NCBI RefSeq assembly: GCF_018263855.1
Contig: NZ_CP073318.1
Coordinates: forward strand, 4,216,001-4,280,000
Reading direction: 5' to 3'
Origin: Kutzneria sp. CA-103260
GTDB taxonomy: Bacteria > Actinomycetota > Actinomycetes > Mycobacteriales > Pseudonocardiaceae
DNA: 64,000 bases
Part shown: positions 26,300 through 34,292 of the stretch, piece by piece
Numbering within the stretch: the first letter of the stretch is position 1
Layout of the letters: each line of letters starts with the position of its first letter
Translations under genes and position numbers: made by a program
The notes under the pieces: model-generated
Database searches by the model: none
What the model was told of the DNA's origin: nothing
The model's input: only the letters and a program-made list of their open reading frames with translations

Positions 26300-26324
26300 A
26301 TCCATTTGGATAAACCATCTGGTT
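26300..26324. promoter_or_regulatory. Two adjacent 12-bp palindromes, likely TetR operator
   Basis: ATCCATTTGGAT (26300-26311) and AACCATCTGGTT (26313-26324) are each perfect palindromes with a 2-base centre, 13 bases centre to centre. They share the core (A/T)CCA-NN-TGG(A/T) and lie midway between the divergent FAD monooxygenase and TetR genes. An outer TTATCCA at 26285 also pairs with TGGATAA at 26307. Confidence 0.7.
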
Positions 26325-26348
26325 CAGACCTGGGCTAGGCTGCTCGGC

Positions 26349-26834
26349 ATGGGCAACCGTGAGGATCTGCTGGCCGGGGCCAGGCAGTGCCTGATCGAAC
26401 GCGGCTGGGCGCGCACCACCGTCCGCGACATCGCCGCGGCCGCCGGCGTCAACCACGCGGCCATCGGCTACCACTTCGGTTCCCGAGAGGCGCTGCTCAC
26501 CCAGGCGCTGATGGCGGCCATGGACGAGCTGGGCGACGAGATGGCCCGCCGCCTGGACGACGTCGATCCGGCGCAGCGGTGGCAGGCGCTGATCGACACC
26601 TTCACCACGCACCGGCCGCTCTGGGTGGCCCAACTGGAGGCCATCGCGGTGGCCGAGCGGAACGAGGAGGTGCGCGAGCACCTGGCCGCCGGCCAGCGCG
26701 AGGCCCGCGAAGGGCTCGGCGGCTCGGTGCCCAATGCGATCCTGACCGGCCTGATGCTCCAGTGGCTGGTGGATCCGGCCACCGCGCCGTCCGGGGCCGA
26801 CGTGGTCGCCGAGATCCGCGCGCTCAAGCCCTGA
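26349..26834 (+). CDS. TetR-family transcriptional regulator
   Basis: 161 residues, shorter than the usual 190-210. The helix-turn-helix is TTVRDIAAAAGVNHAAIGYHFGSREALL, followed by helices of the ligand domain. Divergent from the FAD monooxygenase across a palindromic region, which is the standard arrangement for autoregulation and control of the neighbour. Its 3' end overlaps the convergent alpha/beta hydrolase by 11 bases. Confidence 0.88.
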   Translation: MGNREDLLAGARQCLIERGWARTTVRDIAAAAGVNHAAIGYHFGSREALLTQALMAAMDELGDEMARRLDDVDPAQRWQALIDTFTTHRPLWVAQLEAIAVAERNEEVREHLAAGQREAREGLGGSVPNAILTGLMLQWLVDPATAPSGADVVAEIRALKP

Positions 26835-27657
26835 GCACGTCGGCGATCAGCTTCGGGTCCTCCTCGGCCATGAAGTGCCCGCAGTGCACGGTGCGGTGAT
26901 CGAGCTTCGGAGCCCAGGCCCGCCAAAGCTCCTCGCCGCCGAAGCCCCAGTCCTGTTGCAGCACCGTGACCGGCATCTGGAACTGGGTGCCTCGGTCCTG
27001 CTGATCGTGCTCGACGTCGATCGTCGCGGACGCCCGGTAGTCGGCCACGATCGACGGCACGGCGTTGCGGCACGCCGCCAGGTAGTGGGCGCGGATCTCG
27101 GGCGGGATGGCCTGGGGATCACGGGTCCAGGCGTCGAGGAAGTGGCCGAAGAACGCGTCGGGGGCGGCGGAGATCAGCTGCTCGGGCAGGCCCGGCGGCT
27201 GGGCCATCAGGTACAGGTGGAAGCCGACCGCCGCGGACGTCCCCCGCATGACGTCCCACATGTCCAGCGTCGGCAGCACATCCAGGCAGGTCAGCCGGGT
27301 GATCTTCGTGGGATGGTCCAGGCCGGCCCGGAAGGCGACCAGCGCGCCGCGGTCGTGGCCGGCCAGGGCGAACTCGTCGTGACCCAGCGCCGCCGCCACG
27401 GCCACGATGTCGGCGGCCATGGTGCGCTTGTCGTAGCCGTGCGCCGGCTTGTCGCTGGCCCCGTATCCGCGCAGGTCGGGACAGATCACCGTGTGGTCGG
27501 CGGCCAGGTCCGTGGCCACGTGCCGCCACATCAGGTGAGTCTGCGGGAACCCGTGCAGCAGCACGATCGGCCGGCCGGCGCCGCCCACCGCGACGTGCAG
27601 CGAGACGTCGTCGGCGACGGGAATGCGGTGCGGTTCGAAGCCGGGGATAGTGGTCAT
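26824..27657 (-). CDS. Alpha/beta hydrolase related to haloacetate dehalogenases and epoxide hydrolases
   Basis: 277 residues. VLLHGFPQTHLMWRHV (oxyanion HGFPQ), PDLRGYGASDKP, nucleophile Asp102 in AGHDRGALVAFR and late His in HCGHFMAEEDP are present. Compared with the clear dehalogenase at 12643, the second arginine (Leu106) and the tryptophan of the His-Trp halide pair (His147-Leu148) are replaced, so defluorination is unlikely; an epoxide hydrolase or other Asp-nucleophile activity is more probable. The ATG at 27657 directly abuts the GTG of the divergent SARP gene, leaving no spacer. Confidence 0.82.
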   Translation of the reverse strand: MTTIPGFEPHRIPVADDVSLHVAVGGAGRPIVLLHGFPQTHLMWRHVATDLAADHTVICPDLRGYGASDKPAHGYDKRTMAADIVAVAAALGHDEFALAGHDRGALVAFRAGLDHPTKITRLTCLDVLPTLDMWDVMRGTSAAVGFHLYLMAQPPGLPEQLISAAPDAFFGHFLDAWTRDPQAIPPEIRAHYLAACRNAVPSIVADYRASATIDVEHDQQDRGTQFQMPVTVLQQDWGFGGEELWRAWAPKLDHRTVHCGHFMAEEDPKLIADVLRA

Positions 27658-29517
27658 GTGCACGACCCTGCCGGCCGCGAATCAGCATCCGATCAGCAAC
27701 CGCGGTTCGGCGTGCTCGGGCCGGTCGCCGCCTGGGCCGACGGCCGGCCGCTGGCGTTGAAGGGCCCTCGGCACCGGGCCGTGCTGGCCCGGCTGATCCT
27801 CGCCCGCCGCCGGGTCGTGCCGGTGGCGCGGCTGGTGGCCGACCTGTGGGAGGAGCCGCCGGCACGGGCGGTCGGCGCGGTGCGGACGTTCGTCGGGGAT
27901 CTGCGGCGGGCGCTGGAACCTTCGCGGCCGGCCCGCACCCCGTCCCGGCTGCTGGTCACCGACGGGCCCGGATATGCCCTGCTCGCCACGGATGTGGACG
28001 CCTGGGAGTTCGAATCCCTGGCCACATCCTCGTTCGCGCAGGCCCTGGCGTTGTGGCGAGGGCCGGCCTACGCCGAGTTCGCGTCGGAGCCGTGGGCCGC
28101 GGCCGAGCGGTCCCGGCTGGCCGAGTTGCGCCTCCAGGCCGTCGAACGCCTTGCCGGGCAACGGATCGCTGCCGGGGCGGCAGCCGAGGCCGTGCCCGAT
28201 CTGGATGCCCACATGACGGAACATCCTTGGCGCGAAGAGGGTTGGCGGCTGCTGGCGCTCGCCCTGTATCAGACGGGCCGGCAGGCGGACGCGTTGGCGG
28301 TGCTGCGGCGGGCCCGGGCGATGCTGGCCGATCAGTTGGGGCTCGATCCCGGGCCGGGGCTGCGACGACTGGAAGCCGATGTGCTGGCCCAGGATCCCCG
28401 GTTGGACCCGGCCGGGCTGTGGACGCGGGCGGCTGAGGCGTATGAGCGGACCGTGGCCGCCGGTTCACGGGCTCGATTGGAGTCCACAGTCGGTCTACTT
28501 CGGACACTGGCCGTTACTGGTGGTCTTCAAGCGGCGCAGGAACACCGGCTCGGGGCCGTTTCCGCCGCCGAGGAGTTCGGCGATCCCTCTTTGACGGCCA
28601 GGGTGATCGGCGCGTACGACGTGCCGGCGATCTGGACTCGCAATGACGATCCCGCTCAGGCCGCCCAGATCGTGGCTGCCGCCGAGCGCACTTTGGCCGT
28701 GCTGCCGGACAATCCCGCCGCCCGCTGCCGTCTACTCGCGACGGTCGCGTTGGAGATGCGCGGCGCCCGCTCGCCCCGCGGACCCGCCGCCGCCCGTCAG
28801 GCCGAGGAAATCGCCCGGCAGCACGGGGATCCGGCGCTGCTGGCGTTCGCCCTCAACGGCCGGTTCATGCAATCGTGCACCCGGGCCGGCATGGCCCCGC
28901 AGCGGGATGCGATCGGCGTCGAGCTGATCGACCTCGCCACCCGGCATGATCTGCCGACCTTCGCGGTCCTCGGCCACCTCATCCGGGTCCAGGCCCGTGG
29001 CGCACTGGCCGACTTCGACACCGCCACCGAGCATGCCGACGCGGCGGATCACCTTGCCGCACAACATGAACTTCCACTGGTCGGCGTGTTCACAGCTTGG
29101 TTTCGCGCCATGCTCACTCGCTCCGCGTCGTCCTACCGTGAGGCGGCTGCCCTACTGGCTGGAACGGGAATGCCCGGCGTGGAAAGGGGTTTGCTGCCAC
29201 TGGCCCTGTTCTCCCTTGACCACCAGGCCGATCCCGCAGCCGACTGGGGTCCGTACCGCCCGTGGATCGAACCCTTCTTCCTGTTGGACAACGGAGACCG
29301 CGCCGCCGCCCGGGAGGCTTTGCACGCCGCCCTCGAGCCACCGGCCGACCTGATGTACGAGCTCCTCAGCTGCCTCCAGATCACCGCCGCCCGCGCGGTC
29401 GACGACCGGCCACTGCTGGCCACGCTGCGCGAACGCCTCGCCCCGGCCGACACCGAACTTGCCGGTGCCGGCAGCGGCCTCGTCACCCTGGGGCCGGTTG
29501 CCGGTTATCTCAGCTGA
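27658..29517 (+). CDS. SARP-type regulator (OmpR-like winged helix plus BTAD) with helical C-terminal domain
   Basis: 619 residues. The N-terminal RFGVLGPVAAWADGRPLAL and GPRHRAVLARLILA form the SARP winged helix; LLVTDGPGYALLATDVDAWEFE leads into the BTAD domain ending LGLDPGPGLRRLEADVL. There is no NB-ARC ATPase as in AfsR; instead about 340 residues of helical, TPR-like sequence follow. SARPs activate antibiotic and metabolite clusters, but none is adjacent. The GTG start at 27658 abuts the divergent hydrolase start. The 3' end overlaps the convergent Kai-operon kinase by 13 bases. Confidence 0.82.
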   Translation: MHDPAGRESASDQQPRFGVLGPVAAWADGRPLALKGPRHRAVLARLILARRRVVPVARLVADLWEEPPARAVGAVRTFVGDLRRALEPSRPARTPSRLLVTDGPGYALLATDVDAWEFESLATSSFAQALALWRGPAYAEFASEPWAAAERSRLAELRLQAVERLAGQRIAAGAAAEAVPDLDAHMTEHPWREEGWRLLALALYQTGRQADALAVLRRARAMLADQLGLDPGPGLRRLEADVLAQDPRLDPAGLWTRAAEAYERTVAAGSRARLESTVGLLRTLAVTGGLQAAQEHRLGAVSAAEEFGDPSLTARVIGAYDVPAIWTRNDDPAQAAQIVAAAERTLAVLPDNPAARCRLLATVALEMRGARSPRGPAAARQAEEIARQHGDPALLAFALNGRFMQSCTRAGMAPQRDAIGVELIDLATRHDLPTFAVLGHLIRVQARGALADFDTATEHADAADHLAAQHELPLVGVFTAWFRAMLTRSASSYREAAALLAGTGMPGVERGLLPLALFSLDHQADPAADWGPYRPWIEPFFLLDNGDRAAAREALHAALEPPADLMYELLSCLQITAARAVDDRPLLATLRERLAPADTELAGAGSGLVTLGPVAGYLS

Positions 29518-30554
29518 GCACTGCTCTCCGGCTCAGGCCGGTTGACGACAGCCTGCCGCAGACGCAGACAGAAACAGGCACCTTGCCGCCAGCCGAGTTC
29601 ATACCAGGCGTCGCCGCCATTGGCCCGCGCGCGATTGCGCACGATCCACAACCCCAACCCGGTCCCCTCACTCCTGCGGTCGCTGCCCGGACCGCGGCTG
29701 AATCGCTCGAACAGATGAGGCACAAAGCTGGTGGGCACTCCCGAGCCCCGGTCGATCACCCGAACCTCGACACCACCTGCCTTGACGCCCGCTCGGATCT
29801 CGACCGGTGGCCGGCCATGGGCGAAGGCGTTCTCCAGGTAGTTCGCGAGCATTTCGGTGAACTCGGCGCGGTCGACGGCGGCCACCAATCCCTCGGGACA
29901 CGACACCCGGACGTGCCCCGCGTTCTCCCCCAGGTCAGCGATCTGCTCGAGGACGACTTCGAGGACCGGCACGCGTTCGACGACCGAGCGCTCGCCGACG
30001 GCGTCGATCCGCGAGGCGGTGAGGAGCTTGTGCACCAGCGCTTGCAGGGACGCGGTGCGTTCGATGACGCTGTTGGTGATCTCGACCCGCCGCTGCCGGG
30101 TCAAGGTGGTCTCGCTGTCACGAAGCACGTGCGCCAGCACGCTGATCGCTGCGAGCGGGCTGTGCAGCTCGTGGGCCGCTACCGCGAGCACGATGTTCTG
30201 CCGCTCCAGCTCCGCCGCCAGTGCGTGTTCGGCGTCCCGGCGGCGGGTGACATCGCGCAGCGCGGCGACGTGCAGCCGCTCACCACGCAGTGTCGTGGCG
30301 GTGACCCGCATCTCGACCACCCGCTTCTGACCGCTGGGAAGGAGCAGGTCGATCTCGGAGGCGCCCACGGCGATCGGAAACCCGAACGGGGAACCGACCA
30401 GGTCGGCCGCCGGACGGGCGAACAGGTCCTCCGCCGCCGTGTTGCACAGCAGGATGATCCCTTCCCCGCTGACGGCCAGGACCCCGTCCGCCGACGCCTC
30501 GACGACGAGCCGGCTGACGTCGTCAGGGAACCAGGCACTCGAGTGCTCACTCAC
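29505..30554 (-). CDS. PAS-domain sensor histidine kinase in the kaiB-kaiC operon
   Basis: 349 residues, no membrane segments. Residues about 12-105 form a PAS domain (ASADGVLAVSGEGIILLCNTAAEDLF) closing with ALRDVTRRRDAE. The H-box is AAHELHSPLAAI with His128; the N-box is MLANYLENAFAHG; the G-box GTGLGLWIV. It is a cytosolic kinase. Its start overlaps the kaiC stop by 8 bases, so it is translated with kaiC. It has no KaiB-like sensor domain as in cyanobacterial SasA, but its position suggests it reads the KaiC state. The likely phospho-partner is the NarL-type regulator at 32550. Confidence 0.88.
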   Translation of the reverse strand: MSEHSSAWFPDDVSRLVVEASADGVLAVSGEGIILLCNTAAEDLFARPAADLVGSPFGFPIAVGASEIDLLLPSGQKRVVEMRVTATTLRGERLHVAALRDVTRRRDAEHALAAELERQNIVLAVAAHELHSPLAAISVLAHVLRDSETTLTRQRRVEITNSVIERTASLQALVHKLLTASRIDAVGERSVVERVPVLEVVLEQIADLGENAGHVRVSCPEGLVAAVDRAEFTEMLANYLENAFAHGRPPVEIRAGVKAGGVEVRVIDRGSGVPTSFVPHLFERFSRGPGSDRRSEGTGLGLWIVRNRARANGGDAWYELGWRQGACFCLRLRQAVVNRPEPESSAQLR

Positions 30555-32076
30555 CCTGCTCTGGCGCCTCCTGCTGCGACGGCGCGACCGACCACCACGG
30601 AGTCCCGGCGATCGAGGGGCTTTCCGTCAGAATGCCCACCACGTTGGACAGGCGCGCACCTATGTGCAGGCCGTCACCAGTGATGTCCACCTGCCGGATG
30701 CTGTGGTCGTGGGTGGTGCCTCGGGTCTGCACGACGGCGATGGCGCGCTGGATCTCCCCGGCGGCCTCGACGTAGCGGAGGTTGATGGTCACGTCGGTGA
30801 GACTGGCGATCTCGGCCGCGATCGCCGGCGTGAGCTGGGGGGTGAACCGGCCAGAGGGCGCCGAGGTGAGCAGCGTGGTCACCTGATGGTGCCGCACCAC
30901 GGCGCCCAGCGAGATCACGAAGTCGAGCAATGCTCGGGGCGAGACGACGCGCTCCAGCGCCGACAGGGTGTCGATGACCAGCCGGGACGGACGGAAGTCC
31001 TCGACGGCCCGCCTGATCCGCAGGAAGTGGTCCTCCAGCGATGCGACCTCCGGATAGTCGCAGATGATTCGGAGCAGGTCCGATTCCTCCATGGCGTCGA
31101 GATCGAGTCCCCAGCCGGCGGCGTTGCGTCCCAACTGGGCCCGACTCTCGTCGAGGGCGTAGATCAGGCACCGCTCGCCGGCCTCGACCCCGGAGGCGGT
31201 GAACCCCAGGGCCGTCAGTGTCTTCCCGGAGCCGCTCGGACCGGTCAGCAGGACGATCGCGTCCTTGAACAGGCCGCCGCCACACATCTCGTCCAGCCCG
31301 GTGTTGCCGAAGGACACCCGTACTCGGGATGCCGCTGCCAGCGGCGTCAGGAACGCCAGCGGCATCACGACGATGCCGTCCTGCGGATCGATCGTGAACA
31401 GCCACTCGCCGGTGCGGTGCGTGGTACCGCGGAACTTGACGACCTCCACGGTCCGTCGTCGCCGCTCGTTGACCAGGACGTTGCGGAGGATGATCACGTT
31501 GTCGAGTACGAACTCCTCGACGTTGTGCCGGGAAATGCCGTCGTATTCGCTGGTGCGCTCCGCGGTGAGGACCGAGGTGACCTCGAGCTGGCTCAGGACG
31601 TGCGCGATCCGGTGAAGCTCCTGGCGGACGCGTGTCGTGTCGGGGAAGCGGCTGAAGATCGAGCCGAGCGAGTCCAGCGACACGCGTGCCGCCCCGACCT
31701 CGCGGACCGCGTGCTTGATCCGGGCTGCCAGCCCGCCGAAGTCGTAGGCGCCGACGATCGACACGTCCTCATCGGCGTTTGCCGCCGCGTCGACGAACAC
31801 CCATTTCCCCTCGCGTTCCCACTGCTCGATCGGGATGCCGAGCGAGACCGCGTTGCGTCGGATGTCCGCGGGCGGCTCCTCGAAGTTGACGAACACACCC
31901 CGCTCGTCGAAACGCTGGATGCCCCTGGCGAGGAACTCGACGGCGAACAACGTCTTGCCGGTTCCGGTGGTACCGCTGACCAGCGTGGACCGGCCGGCGG
32001 GCAAGCCGCCCAACGCGACGTGGTCGAAGCCGTTGATACCGGTGGGATACCGCTTGATCGCGGCGTTGTCGGTCAT
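30547..32076 (-). CDS. kaiC: KaiC-like circadian clock ATPase (two RecA/KaiC domains)
   Basis: 509 residues, close to the 519 of Synechococcus KaiC, with both domains. CI: TGINGFDHVALGGLPAGRS, Walker A SGTTGTGKT (34-42), catalytic Glu pair Glu66-Glu67, Walker B Asp135. Linker RRRRTVEVVKFRGTTH matches KaiC. CII: LDEMCGGGLFKDAIVLLTGP, Walker A 278-286, Walker B Asp369, DESRAQLGRNAAGWG. By my alignment the phosphosite pair Ser431-Thr432 corresponds to Ala424-Ser425, Thr426 to Ile419, and the CII Glu318 to Asp309. The C-terminal tail is short and does not resemble the KaiA-binding tail. It overlaps kaiB by 4 bases and the kinase gene by 8. ATPase activity is expected; a canonical phosphorylation cycle is doubtful. 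Confidence 0.93.
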   Translation of the reverse strand: MTDNAAIKRYPTGINGFDHVALGGLPAGRSTLVSGTTGTGKTLFAVEFLARGIQRFDERGVFVNFEEPPADIRRNAVSLGIPIEQWEREGKWVFVDAAANADEDVSIVGAYDFGGLAARIKHAVREVGAARVSLDSLGSIFSRFPDTTRVRQELHRIAHVLSQLEVTSVLTAERTSEYDGISRHNVEEFVLDNVIILRNVLVNERRRRTVEVVKFRGTTHRTGEWLFTIDPQDGIVVMPLAFLTPLAAASRVRVSFGNTGLDEMCGGGLFKDAIVLLTGPSGSGKTLTALGFTASGVEAGERCLIYALDESRAQLGRNAAGWGLDLDAMEESDLLRIICDYPEVASLEDHFLRIRRAVEDFRPSRLVIDTLSALERVVSPRALLDFVISLGAVVRHHQVTTLLTSAPSGRFTPQLTPAIAAEIASLTDVTINLRYVEAAGEIQRAIAVVQTRGTTHDHSIRQVDITGDGLHIGARLSNVVGILTESPSIAGTPWWSVAPSQQEAPEQGE

Positions 32077-32378
32077 GTCTCATCCCCTTGTGGGCTGGAC
32101 CCAGCCACCTCTGCCAGGCCGAGGGCGAACGCTGTACGGCGGTGATCGGACAGGTCCCCGATTACCCGCTGCCTCGGCAGTGGACTCATCCTGATGACTG
32201 TCGGAGTGGCCAGTATTCGTTCCCTCTCGGCCAGGTCCGGCCGCTCGGTGACGTCGACAACGTCGATTTGGTAGCGGCCGGTAACGAGGGACTCGCACAG
32301 CGCGCGCAGATTCACCTGCGCGGCGTGGGACCGCTCCGTGCGCCCAGCTACGTAGAGCCGGAACGAGTAGGTGTTCAC
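32073..32378 (-). CDS. kaiB: KaiB-like clock protein
   Basis: 101 residues, the family length. FRLYVAGRTERS, then ANLRALCE-type spacing (VNLRALCESL), YQIDVVDVTERPDLAERE, ILATPTVIRMSPLP and RVIGDLSDHRR follow KaiB order (LYVAG.T..S, DV...P.LAE, ILATPT, R.IGDLS). KaiB switches fold to bind the KaiC CI ring. A GTG start at 32378 has GGTGGGAA upstream. Its stop overlaps the kaiC ATG in ATGA, so the two are coupled. No kaiA is visible here. Identification is firm by motif; rhythmic function is unknown. Confidence 0.92.
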   Translation of the reverse strand: MNTYSFRLYVAGRTERSHAAQVNLRALCESLVTGRYQIDVVDVTERPDLAERERILATPTVIRMSPLPRQRVIGDLSDHRRTAFALGLAEVAGSSPQGDET

Positions 32379-32549
32379 GAGTTCCCACCCCGTTCGGTCA
32401 CTCCGTGTGCCACAACGCGTTCACGCGATCCAGCAGGTGCGGTACCGTCCGACGCGTCGAGCAAGTCGTTCCTGGTTCGCACGGTACGCCGGATCGAACT
32501 GCACTAGGCAGGTGGCCGTTGGGCACCGGAACGAGGAGGAGTGACAGTC
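32379..32549. promoter_or_regulatory. Divergent promoter region between the kai operon and the response regulator
   Basis: 171 bases that must drive both transcripts. A 7-bp inverted repeat (GTACCGT at 32442, ACGGTAC at 32481) is present but widely spaced. The purine run GAGGAGGAG ending at 32541 is the ribosome site of the response regulator and decides for the GTG at 32550 over the one at 32541. Confidence 0.45.
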
Positions 32550-33188
32550 GTGGCTAGCGTGCTGGTGGTCGAGGACCAACGGACGCTCGCCGACGCCCTG
32601 GAGATCGCGATCGACACGCAGCCCGACCTGGAGTGCGTCGGCGCCGTGGCCACGGTCGAGGACGCGCTCGCGCTGGTCGCCCGCCACCGCCCCGATATCG
32701 TGTTGATGGACGTCCGCCTGCCAGGCGCGAACGGCATCGAGGGCACTCGACGGATCAAGGCGATGTATCCTCATGTCCGAGTGCTGATCCTGACCGCGAA
32801 CACCGAGCCCTGCCTGCTCACCGAGGCCATCGCGGCCGGCGCCACCGGGTTTTTGGCCAAGGACAGCGCGCTGCCTGACATCCTGACGGCGATCCGGACC
32901 CCGATCGAGGGGAAGGTCCTGGTCGAGGAGTCCGCCATCGCGTTGCTCGCACCAGCTGTCCCGGAGCAGGACTGGACCGGGCTTACTCCCCGGGAACGAG
33001 AGGTTCTCGGTTTGATGGGGGAAGGACTGAGTGCCAACGCGATCGCGCAACGGCTCGTCGTGAGCGCGCACACCGCCCGGGGCCACGTCAAGAACGTCAT
33101 GCGCAAGTTGGGTGCGCACACCCAACTTGAGGCGGTCGTCATCGCCACCCGGATCGGGCTCCTGCCTGCGACTCCCACCGCCACCTGA
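32550..33188 (+). CDS. NarL/FixJ-type response regulator, likely output of the Kai operon kinase
   Basis: 212 residues. Receiver domain: acidic pair Glu8-Asp9 (VLVVEDQR), phospho-acceptor Asp54 (IVLMDVRLPG), Thr82 and Lys104 (FLAKDS). C-terminal LuxR helix-turn-helix: LTPREREVLGLMGEG then VVSAHTARGHVKNVMRKLG. It lies divergently 171 bases from kaiB, and no other kinase gene lies nearby, so pairing with the PAS kinase is the simplest reading. The target promoters are unknown; the palindromic elements between the two operons are candidates. Confidence 0.9.
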   Translation: MASVLVVEDQRTLADALEIAIDTQPDLECVGAVATVEDALALVARHRPDIVLMDVRLPGANGIEGTRRIKAMYPHVRVLILTANTEPCLLTEAIAAGATGFLAKDSALPDILTAIRTPIEGKVLVEESAIALLAPAVPEQDWTGLTPREREVLGLMGEGLSANAIAQRLVVSAHTARGHVKNVMRKLGAHTQLEAVVIATRIGLLPATPTAT

Positions 33189-33208
33189 TCAGGCCGCTGG
33201 CGCTGTTC

Positions 33209-33226
33209 CACCCCATCTGAGGGGTG
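33209..33226 (+). terminator. Short hairpin after the response regulator
   Basis: CACCCC-ATCTGA-GGGGTG: a 6-bp stem and 6-base loop 20 bases after the stop codon. It may partly separate this gene from the GAF-ANTAR gene. Confidence 0.4.
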
Positions 33227-33318
33227 CGATCGGACCGTCCGGGGGGCGCTTCGCCGGGGCATTCACCGTAGCCTTGTGCCGGGTCTGACATGTCCCAGCA
33301 GTTGTTGGAGGCGCGGGA

Positions 33319-34104
33319 ATGGATTCCCTGGACCGGCGAGCACGACAAGCATTCGTTCTTCTCACCGGCAGGCTGGTGACCAACTTCGACGCCATCGACT
33401 ATCTGTGCAACCTTGCCCACCTCGGTGTCGATCTGCTCGACGTGTCGGTCGGTGGGATCCTGCTGGCCGATCGCCGACGGGCATTACGCTTCGTGGCCGC
33501 TTCCATGGAATGGTCCGGTGTCCACGACCTGTGGGAACCCCGCGGCGGCGGCCCAAGTATGGACGCCTTCCTCGGTGGCTCCGCCGTCTGGTCGCCGGAC
33601 CTGGCTACCGAAGACCGCTGGCCAGACTTCACCGCCACCGCGCGGACGGCCGGATTCGCCGCCGCACACGCGTTCCCGATGCGGGTGTGCGGGCAGGCCG
33701 TGGGGGCGCTGAGCCTGTTGTCCGCCCAGCCCGGCAAGCTTGACGTCGAGGCCGCCGAACTCGCCCAGACGTTGGCCGACCTGGCCACCATGGCTGTGCT
33801 CAACGAACGGGCCGGCCACAGACCGACCGTCGGCGAACAACTCGGTCACGTGCTCAACAACAGAATCACGATCGAACAGGCCAAAGGAGTTCTGGCGGAG
33901 CGTCTGCACGTGACCATCGAGGACGCGTTCTCCGTGTTGCGCGGTTACACCCGACAGCACAACCTCAAGCTCGCCGACGTCGCCCGCGCGGTGGCAAGGG
34001 GCGACCTGCGCATCACCTCGCCAGAGGATGGCCATGTCATGCCATCGGCCGGGTCTGGCCACTCAGGCCGACGTGGCACAGCAAGGTGGACCGCAGCCCG
34101 TTGA
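33319..34104 (+). CDS. GAF-ANTAR protein (probable RNA-binding antiterminator)
   Basis: 261 residues. Residues about 15-165 form a GAF-type sensor domain (LGVDLLDVSVGGILLADRRRAL; FPMRVCGQAVGALSLLSAQPG). Residues about 175-235 are an ANTAR domain: LNNRITIEQAKGVLAERLHV, then DAFSVLRGYTRQHNLKLADVARAV, matching the three-helix RNA-binding bundle. ANTAR proteins prevent termination by binding two-hexaloop RNA hairpins. The last 35 residues are disordered. It sits 130 bases after the response regulator on the same strand and may be part of the output of the kai region. The ATG at 33319 is the natural start. Confidence 0.87.
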   Translation: MDSLDRRARQAFVLLTGRLVTNFDAIDYLCNLAHLGVDLLDVSVGGILLADRRRALRFVAASMEWSGVHDLWEPRGGGPSMDAFLGGSAVWSPDLATEDRWPDFTATARTAGFAAAHAFPMRVCGQAVGALSLLSAQPGKLDVEAAELAQTLADLATMAVLNERAGHRPTVGEQLGHVLNNRITIEQAKGVLAERLHVTIEDAFSVLRGYTRQHNLKLADVARAVARGDLRITSPEDGHVMPSAGSGHSGRRGTARWTAAR

Positions 34105-34292
34105 CGGTTCTTCGAACTTGATCGGGCTGCCCACCGTCCAGATCGGACCCGTGCCCGAACGACGAACGCGGGCTTCCCGGACAGTCAATTCACAGCCGAA
34201 CGGTCACCGCCGCCCGCGCGCTTCGGGAGGCGTGTCCAGATCGGTCCGCACCGGACAGAGTCGCGCCACCACTTCTCGGCGCGCGTCCCTGT

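Noticed and set aside
32442..32487. GTACCGT/ACGGTAC inverted repeat as operator of the kai locus
   Set aside because: Only 7 bp with a 32-base spacer; by itself too weak to call a site, noted only within the intergenic entry.
32541..32549. GTG at 32541 as start of the response regulator
   Set aside because: The GAGGAGGAG ribosome site would touch this codon; the GTG at 32550 has the normal spacing and the receiver domain starts right after it.
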